NCBI GenBank assembly: GCA_041393535.1
Contig: JAWKJY010000009.1
Location: 1-64,000 of the forward strand
Length of the DNA stretch: 64,000 bases
Source: JAWKJY01 sp041393535
GTDB lineage: Bacteria > Actinomycetota > Thermoleophilia > Gaiellales > Gaiellaceae
Direction of reading: 5' to 3'
Below, piece by piece: positions 58,856-64,000 of this stretch. Position 1 is the stretch's first letter. Each line of letters begins with the position of its first letter. Both the position numbers and the translations under genes were made by a program. Below the pieces are notes generated by a model. It was not told the DNA's origin and ran no database searches. It saw nothing but the letters and a program-made list of their open reading frames with translations.

Positions 58856-60469
58856 CTACGGGGCGGGCCGCCGGTCGAGCGCGACGAGGCGCACCGCGAT
58901 CTCGAGCGCGAGCCAGTCCTGGTCGGCGAGCGAGAGCCCGGTCAGCTCCTCGATCCGGCGCAGCCGCTGGCGCAGCGTGTTCGCGTGGACGAACAGCGCC
59001 TGGGACGTCGCGGTGATCGAGCCGCGCCGGGCGAGGTACTCGGCCAGCGTCGGCAGGAGCGAGGTCGAGCGCTCGGCGTCGTAGCGGGCCAGGCGGGAGA
59101 CGGCGTCGCGGAGCGGGTCCCGCCCGGCCGCATCCGAGCCGAGCCGCAGCAGGTAGCGGTACGGGCCGAGCTCCCCGTGCGCGAGGGCCGTCGGCTCCGC
59201 GCCGAGCGCGCCGGCGCCGACGAGCGCGTGCGCGGCCTCGTCGAAGCCGGCCCGGAGCGCCTCCTCTCCGCGACAGGGGGAGGAGAGGCCGACCGCGACC
59301 GGCGCGCCGAGCTCGGCCCGGGTCGACCGGACGGCGGCGAGGAGGGCCGCCTCGTCGCGCGCGCCGAGCGGCAGGAGCGCCCGCAGCTGCTCGGCCCGCC
59401 GCTCGACGAGCGCGCCGGGCGCGAGGCGTACGAGCGCCGCCTCGAGACGGTCGTCCCAGCCTGGCGGGCAGGGCCGCGTCGGCGCGGCGGCGAGGACGAC
59501 GTGCGGCGCGTCGACGTCGAGCCCGAGCCGGGCCGCCCGCCCGCCGCGCGCGCCCCGGCCTGCGGCGAGCTCCTCGAACAGGTCGGCGATGGCGTTGCGC
59601 TCGGTCAGCCGCTCGATCAGCTCGAGCTTCTCGAGCCCGAGCGCCGCCTGGCTCGCGGCCGTGCGGGCGAGGTCGGCGTCCTCGGCACGGAAGCGCCCGC
59701 CCGGGCGGGCCCGCAGCTCGAGCAGGCCGCGCGCCGCGTCGCCCGCGCGGATCGCGGCGCGCGCGAGGCCGGGCTCGCGGCTCGCGCGCCCGGCGGCCAG
59801 GCGCGTGAGCAGGGCCGGGTCGAGCGCCGCCGGCGCGTCGGTCGTCGCCGGGCTCGTCGCCGCGAGCGCGAGCCTCGTGCCGGCCGGGTCGAGCAGGTAG
59901 AGGGCGCATGCGTCGGCGTCGAGCAGCTCGCGCGTCGCGGCCGCGACGGCGTCGAGCAGCTCCTCGGCGGTCGCCGCGCGCGCGATCGTCTCCGCCAGCG
60001 CGTTCAGCAGCTCGAGCTGGGAGACGCGCTGCCGCGTCTCCGCGTACAGGCGGGCGTTCTCGATCGCGCCGGCGACGAGCGAGGCGCTCGAGACGAGGAA
60101 CTCGACGTCGGGTGCGGCGAACTCCCGCGGCGCCTCGGTGTGCAGCGTGATCGCGCCGATCGGCCCGCCGGCGCGGGCCAGGATCGGGACGCTGACGAGC
60201 GACTGGAAGCGCTCCTCGGCCAGCTCCGGCACGTACTTGAAGCGCGGGTCGGCGAGCGCCTCGTCGCGGATCAGGACGGGCTCGCGCCGCTCGGCCGCCC
60301 ACCAGGCGATCCCCTCGCCGCGCTCGAGGGCGATCCGGCCGACGAGGTGCGCGTAGGGCTCGGAGGCCGCGCGCAGGACGAGCCGCTCGCCGTCGTCCTC
60401 GACGAGGTACACGAAGCACGCGTGCACGGCGCTCGCCTCGGAGAGCAGCCGCACGACCGCGCCCAGCAC
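58856..60469 (-). CDS. GAF-domain PucR/CdaR-type transcriptional regulator
   Basis: This protein is at least 537 residues long. An N-terminal GAF domain (ACFVYLVEDDGERLVLRAAS, LVSVPILARAGGPIGAITLH) is followed by a second GAF-like domain (~185-320, ELLDADACALYLLDPAGTRL). The C-terminal PucR helix-turn-helix (YLARRGSITATSQALFVHAN, then TLRQRLRRIEELTGL) is clear. The start used is GTG 60469, but protein-like sequence (RVLAEIISTVASPLELDE) continues upstream to an in-frame stop with no start codon, so the true N-terminus is probably longer and the sequence may have an error there. It lies 55 bases upstream of glnT on the same strand and may control the methylamine-type cluster. Confidence 0.82.
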   Translation of the reverse strand: MLGAVVRLLSEASAVHACFVYLVEDDGERLVLRAASEPYAHLVGRIALERGEGIAWWAAERREPVLIRDEALADPRFKYVPELAEERFQSLVSVPILARAGGPIGAITLHTEAPREFAAPDVEFLVSSASLVAGAIENARLYAETRQRVSQLELLNALAETIARAATAEELLDAVAAATRELLDADACALYLLDPAGTRLALAATSPATTDAPAALDPALLTRLAAGRASREPGLARAAIRAGDAARGLLELRARPGGRFRAEDADLARTAASQAALGLEKLELIERLTERNAIADLFEELAAGRGARGGRAARLGLDVDAPHVVLAAAPTRPCPPGWDDRLEAALVRLAPGALVERRAEQLRALLPLGARDEAALLAAVRSTRAELGAPVAVGLSSPCRGEEALRAGFDEAAHALVGAGALGAEPTALAHGELGPYRYLLRLGSDAAGRDPLRDAVSRLARYDAERSTSLLPTLAEYLARRGSITATSQALFVHANTLRQRLRRIEELTGLSLADQDWLALEIAVRLVALDRRPAP

Positions 60470-60641
60470 CTCGTCCAGCTCGAGCGGCGAGGCGACGGTC
60501 GAGATGATCTCCGCGAGGACGCGGCTCTGGCTGGGGGCGCTGCGGCGCGGGATGCGCTGATCCTACGGGCGTGCCGCGGCCGGACGGCCGCGCCGTCGGG
60601 GCTGCCCTCCACCCGTCCGGTGCGCTGCCGATCATCCGGGC

Positions 60642-61592
60642 ATGTCCGCGCAGGTGCAGCGCGTCCAGCTCGCCGGCCACGCGGCCGTGCGGCTCGTCTC
60701 GCCCTCGGGCGAGCTCGAGGCGACCTTCCTTCCGGGGGTGGGGATGCTCGGCGCGTCGCTCCGCCACCGCGGCGAGGAGCTGCTCGGGCTGACGGACAAC
60801 GTCGCCGCCTACGCCGGGCGCGGCTCGACGATGGGGATCCCGCTGCTCCACCCGTGGGCGAACCGGCTCGGCGGGATGGCCTACGAGGCGGCAGGCGTCC
60901 AGGTGCTGATCCCGCACGACCAGCCGAGGCTGCGCCGCGACGCGAACGGGCTCCCGATCCACGGGCTCGTCTGGGCGTCCGACCGCTGGCGCGCGACCGA
61001 GACGGCGGCCGATGCGGACGCGGCGACGCTGCGCTCGACGCTCGACCTGGGCGCGATGCCCGAGCTGCTCGCCGCCTTCCCCTTCCCGCACCGGCTGACG
61101 GTCGAGGCGCGGCTCGACGACCAGGCGCTCACCGTCGCGGCGACGCTGCGCGCGACCGGCGACGTGCCCGTCCCCGTCTCCTTCGGCTGGCACCCGTACC
61201 TCGTCCTGCCCGGACTGCCGCGCGAGGCGTGGGGGCTCGAGCTGCCGGCGATGGAGCGGCTCGCGCTCGACCCGCTCGGACTGCCCACCGGGGCCGCCGA
61301 GCCGTTCGGGCCCCACGCGGCGCCGCTCGCCGACTCGACCTGGGACGACGGCTTCGCCGGGCTGCCCGACGGGAGCGCGCTCGCGCTCGTCGGCGGCGGC
61401 CGACGGATCGAGCTGCGGCTGCTCGGCGGCTACTCCTGCGCCCAGGTCTACGCGCCGGCTGATCGAGCGGTCGTCGCGCTCGAGCCGATGACCGCGCCGA
61501 CGAACGCGCTCGCGACCGGCGAGCGGCTGCGGCTCGTCGAGCCTGGCGCGTCGCTCGCAGCGACGTTCGCGCTCGCGGTCGCCGCGTCCTAG
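60642..61592 (+). CDS. aldose 1-epimerase-family protein
   Basis: This is a 316-residue galactose mutarotase-fold protein. The motifs match the family: PLLHPWANRLGG (substrate Arg/Asn), PIHGLVWAS (first His), VSFGWHPYLVLPG (catalytic His), WDDGFAGL, and near the end VVALEPMTAPTNALATGE (catalytic Glu). It would interconvert sugar anomers. ATG 60642 is the start. The gene converges on the LysR gene with a CTAG overlap and has no metabolic link to its neighbours. Confidence 0.9.
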   Translation: MSAQVQRVQLAGHAAVRLVSPSGELEATFLPGVGMLGASLRHRGEELLGLTDNVAAYAGRGSTMGIPLLHPWANRLGGMAYEAAGVQVLIPHDQPRLRRDANGLPIHGLVWASDRWRATETAADADAATLRSTLDLGAMPELLAAFPFPHRLTVEARLDDQALTVAATLRATGDVPVPVSFGWHPYLVLPGLPREAWGLELPAMERLALDPLGLPTGAAEPFGPHAAPLADSTWDDGFAGLPDGSALALVGGGRRIELRLLGGYSCAQVYAPADRAVVALEPMTAPTNALATGERLRLVEPGASLAATFALAVAAS

Positions 61593-62488
61593 GGGCCCGG
61601 CAGGGCCCGGGCCGCGTCGACGAGCGCGCGCGTCAGGAGCGGCACCGGCTCGCGGTCGAGCACGACGAGCCCGACGAGGTGGCTCGCGTCCGGCGCGACG
61701 AGCGGGACCGCGCGCACGTCCTCGGGGGCGGCGAAGAGCCGGAGCCACGCGTCGGCCATCACGCTCGCGAGGCCGCCGTCCCGGACCTGCGCGAACAGCA
61801 CGGTCACCGAGTTCGTCTCGACGACGGGGGTCGGCTCCGCGCCGGCCTCGCGGAAGACCGCGTCGACGAGCCGGCGCCCCTGCATGTCCGGGGTCAGCAG
61901 GCAGAGCGGCAGCTCGGCCGCCTCCGCCCACGGGATCGCCTCCTGCCCGGCCGCCGGATGGTCGGCGCCGACGAGCAGGACGTAGCGCTCCCGGGCGAGC
62001 GGCACGCCGCGCACGTGGTCGAGCGGCTCGCCGTCCAGGTAGGTGATCCCCGCGTCGAGCTCGGAGTCGAGCAGGCCCCGCTGGATCTGCTGGGACGTGA
62101 GCGAGCGCACCTCGAGCGTCACGCCCGGGTGCGCGGCCCGGAAGGGCGTCGTGAGCAGGGACACCGAGGCGAGGGCCGTCGGAACCGCACCGATCCGGAC
62201 GCGGCCGGTCAGGCCGAGGCGCATCGCGGCGATGTCGCCGCGCAGGCCGTCCGCGTCCGCGAGCACGCGCTGCGCCCACTCGAGCGCCCGCTCGCCCTCG
62301 GGCGTCAGGCCGCCGTAGCGCCGGCCGCGGTTGACGAGCGGCACGCCGAGCTCCTGCTCGAGCCGGCGGATGCCGGCCGACAGCGTCGGCTGGGTGACGT
62401 GGCACGCAGCGGCCGCGCGTCCGAAGTGGCCCTCGTGCGCCAGCGCGACCAGGTAGGCCAGGTGCTGGATCACCACCGCACCGGCCAT
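61589..62488 (-). CDS. LysR-family transcriptional regulator (OxyR-like)
   Basis: This is a 299-residue LysR regulator. The N-terminal helix-turn-helix is LAYLVALAHEGHFGRAAAAC then HVTQPTLSAGIRRLEQELGV, and the effector domain starts at RVRIGAVPTALASVSLLTTP. It diverges from the formate dehydrogenase gene, with a T-N11-A dyad directly beside its own start codon, which suggests autoregulation and control of the formate dehydrogenase. LysR regulators of formate dehydrogenase operons (for example FdsR) are known. Start ATG 62488. Confidence 0.92.
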   Translation of the reverse strand: MAGAVVIQHLAYLVALAHEGHFGRAAAACHVTQPTLSAGIRRLEQELGVPLVNRGRRYGGLTPEGERALEWAQRVLADADGLRGDIAAMRLGLTGRVRIGAVPTALASVSLLTTPFRAAHPGVTLEVRSLTSQQIQRGLLDSELDAGITYLDGEPLDHVRGVPLARERYVLLVGADHPAAGQEAIPWAEAAELPLCLLTPDMQGRRLVDAVFREAGAEPTPVVETNSVTVLFAQVRDGGLASVMADAWLRLFAAPEDVRAVPLVAPDASHLVGLVVLDREPVPLLTRALVDAARALPGP

Positions 62489-62489
62489 G

Positions 62490-62504
62490 ATAGACGCCGT
62501 CTAT
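62490..62504. promoter_or_regulatory. LysR operator ATAGACG-C-CGTCTAT
   Basis: A perfect 7-base dyad with a 1-base centre contains the LysR consensus T-N11-A (62491-62503). It starts 2 bases from the LysR ATG and 57 bases before the formate dehydrogenase ATG. A second dyad, GCAAC-GTCAT-GTTGC, follows at 62515-62529 and may be a second contact site. Confidence 0.7.
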
Positions 62505-62560
62505 TGCACATATGGCAACGTCATGTTGCGGGCGGCGGCAGCGACGGGAATGCTGTCCTC

Positions 62561-64000
62561 ATGACGCAGGCACGTGAGCGCCGCCGTGCGCAGGGTCGGC
62601 TGACGCACCCGCTCGTCCGCGAGGACGGCGTGCTGCGCCCCGCCTCCTGGGACGAGGCGCTCGATCGCGCGGCGGCCGGGTTCGCCCGGGCCCGCGAGCA
62701 GGACGCGACGCGGTCGTTCGGCTTCTTCTCGTGCTCCAAGGCGAGCAACGAGGTGAACTACCTGGCCCAGAAGCTCGTCCGCCAGGTGATGGGGTCGAAC
62801 AACGTCGACTCCTGCAACAGAACCTGACACGCGCCCAGCGTCGTCGGTCTGGCGACGGTGTTCGGGGCCGGGGGCGGCACGTCGTCGTACCGCGAGGTCG
62901 AGGAGACGGACGTGATCCTGCTCTGGGGCTCGAACGCCCGTGAGACCCACCCGATCTTCTTCCACCACGTCCTCAAGGGCATCCGCAACGGCGCGCGCCT
63001 GGTCGTCGTCGACCCGCGGCGGACGTCGTCGGCGCAGTGGGCCGACCTCTGGCTCGGCCTCGACGTCGGCTCGGACATCGCGCTCGCGAACGCCATGGCC
63101 CGGGAGATCGTCCACGCGGGGCTGCACAACCGCGCCTTCGTCGAGCGGGCGACCAGCGGGTTCGACGAGTACCGCGCCGCGATCGAGCCGTACACGCTCG
63201 AGGAGGGCGAGCGGCTGACCGGCGTCCCGGCGGCCGCGATCCGCGAGGCGGCGCACGCGTTCGCCCGGGCCGACCGCGGGATGATCTGCTGGACGCTCGG
63301 GATCACGGAGCACCACAACGCGGTCGACAACGTCCTGGCGCTGATCGACCTGGGGCTGCTCTGCGGCCACGTGGGTCGCTGGGGCGCGGGGCTGAACCCG
63401 CTGCGCGGGCAGAACAACGTCCAGGGCGGCGGTGACATGGGCGCGATCCCGAACAAGCTGCCGGGCTTCCAGGACATCGAGCGCGACGACGAGGCGCGTG
63501 CCCGCTTCGAGGCGGCCTGGGGCTGCACGATCCCGCCCCGCTACGGCTGGCACCTGACCTCGATGTTCGACGCGATGGAGCGCGGCGACCTGCGCGCCCT
63601 CTACGTCCTGGGCGAGAACCCGGCCCAGTCCGAGGCGGACGTGCACCGCACCCGCCGGCTGCTCGCCGGGCTCGACCACCTCGTCGTCCAGGACATCGTC
63701 CTGACGCGGACGGCCGAGCTCGCGCACGTCGTCCTGCCCTCGTCGGCCTCCTGGTGCGAGTCGGACGGGACGGTGACGAACTCCGAGCGGCGTGTCCAGC
63801 GCGTCCGCGCCGCGCTCCGGCCGCCCGGGGACGCGCGGGACGACCGCTGGATCCTGACCGAGATCGCCCGCCGCCTCGGCGCCGACTGGGAGCACGACGA
63901 GGTGGAGTGGGTCTGGGACGAGCTGCGCGGGCTCTCGCCCATGCACGCGGGCATGCGCTACGACCGGCTCGAGGGCCGTGGCCTCCAGTGGCCCTGCCCG
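62561..64000 (+). CDS. fdhF: formate dehydrogenase catalytic subunit, selenoprotein (3' end outside window)
   Basis: This is the molybdopterin/tungstopterin subunit of a formate dehydrogenase. The N-terminal half reads GRLTHPLVREDGVLRPASWD, then SNEVNYLAQKLVRQVMGSNN and VDSCNRT, and then meets an in-frame TGA at 62825-62827. The same frame continues HAPSVVGLATVFGAGGGTSS and stays open, without another stop, to the window edge (for example LCGHVGRWGAGLNPLRGQNN, LYVLGENPAQSEADVHRTRR). The TGA falls where catalytic Cys or Sec lies (R-[C/U]-H-x-P-S), so it should be read as selenocysteine. The start ATG 62561 lies just before RLTHPLVR, so the usual N-terminal [4Fe-4S] domain is missing. It would oxidise formate, with electron partners encoded beyond the window. 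Confidence 0.9.
62825..62866 (+). promoter_or_regulatory. Sec-UGA codon and bacterial SECIS element
   Basis: The UGA at 62825-62827 is followed by a hairpin with a 7-pair stem (CGTCGTC at 62839-62845 with 62851-62857, one G-U) and a 5-base loop GGUCU (62846-62850). CCC at 62834-62836 can pair with GGG at 62864-62866 across an internal loop. As I recall it, E. coli fdhF has the same GGUCU apical loop at the same codon distance from its UGA. This recruits SelB-Sec-tRNA, and explains why the frame is interrupted. Confidence 0.85.

Noticed and set aside
62819..62832. The TGA in the formate dehydrogenase as a nonsense mutation making a pseudogene
   Set aside because: The frame continues cleanly for the remaining 391 codons, the TGA sits exactly at the catalytic Sec/Cys site, and a GGUCU SECIS hairpin follows. 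The window's other broken genes are all indels, not stops.
1..64000. Many long open frames opposite to or overlapping the genes called here
   Set aside because: In DNA this GC-rich, non-coding frames stay open by chance. Their translations are Arg/Ala/Pro/Gly-rich or Asp/Val/Leu-rich low-complexity strings without motifs, and they mirror real genes on the other strand.

Overview
The window reads as chromosomal DNA of a very GC-rich actinobacterium. Third codon positions are almost all G or C, GTG starts are common, and genes often overlap by 1 to 4 bases. The gene flavour (LLM-class oxidoreductases, SoxDAGB, KhtTU, hydantoinase families, F420-type PPOX proteins) would suit a soil Thermoleophilia-like lineage, but that placement is inference. 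I see no tRNA, rRNA, CRISPR array, phage or transposase.

Layout. (1) 1-3324: two tandem HyuB/acetone-carboxylase-alpha-like genes, the first cut by the window edge. (2) 3396-4920: a CorA-type transporter and a MarR regulator. (3) 4921-15886: a catabolic island with a three-subunit molybdenum hydroxylase plus CoxG, an LLM flavoprotein, a broken ECF sigma factor, a NicX-like ring-cleaving dioxygenase, a NicD-like hydrolase, a flavin reductase and an HpaB-type monooxygenase. Together these fit oxidation and cleavage of an N-heteroaromatic such as nicotinate or a hydroxypyridine. (4) 16052-26113: lipoprotein, MFS transporter, two frameshifted HyuB genes, a KAP-family NTPase and HyuA. A 1.6 kb near-identical direct repeat links 1-1612 with 17965-19568. 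(5) 26179-30325: a KhtTU-like K+/H+ antiporter pair, an alcohol dehydrogenase, a hemerythrin-cupin protein and a diadenylate cyclase. (6) 30542-39745: a secreted RTX-repeat protein, an amine oxidase-type flavoprotein with a class III aminotransferase, and a MacB-type ABC exporter. (7) 39768-44269: five translationally coupled genes for cation/proton antiporters, a CBS protein and a PPOX protein. (8) 44351-58800: Fhs, a SoxBGAD-type four-subunit dehydrogenase, IclR, a GltD-like chimera, a fused GlxC-GlxD, a class II amidotransferase and a type III glutamine synthetase. (9) 58856-64000: a GAF-PucR regulator, an aldose epimerase, a LysR regulator and a formate dehydrogenase.

How they fit. Region 8 has the full gene set of the N-methylglutamate route for methylamine: ligase, N-methylglutamate synthase and Sox-like N-methylglutamate dehydrogenase. 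Fhs handles the folate-bound C1 unit, and the formate dehydrogenase of region 9 could oxidise the resulting formate.

The most striking single signal is in that formate dehydrogenase. An in-frame TGA at 62825-62827 sits exactly at the catalytic Sec/Cys position and is followed by a textbook bacterial SECIS hairpin with a GGUCU loop, so this is a selenoprotein that ordinary gene calling splits in two. A second striking signal is a three-copy, ~140 bp structured element (15902-16038, 30376-30516, 57300-57437) with compensatory base-pair changes.

Several genes carry 1-2 nt indels, densest at 18180-20090. Consensus sequence errors are a real possibility there, so the pseudogene calls and the two apparent gene fusions in that region are provisional.
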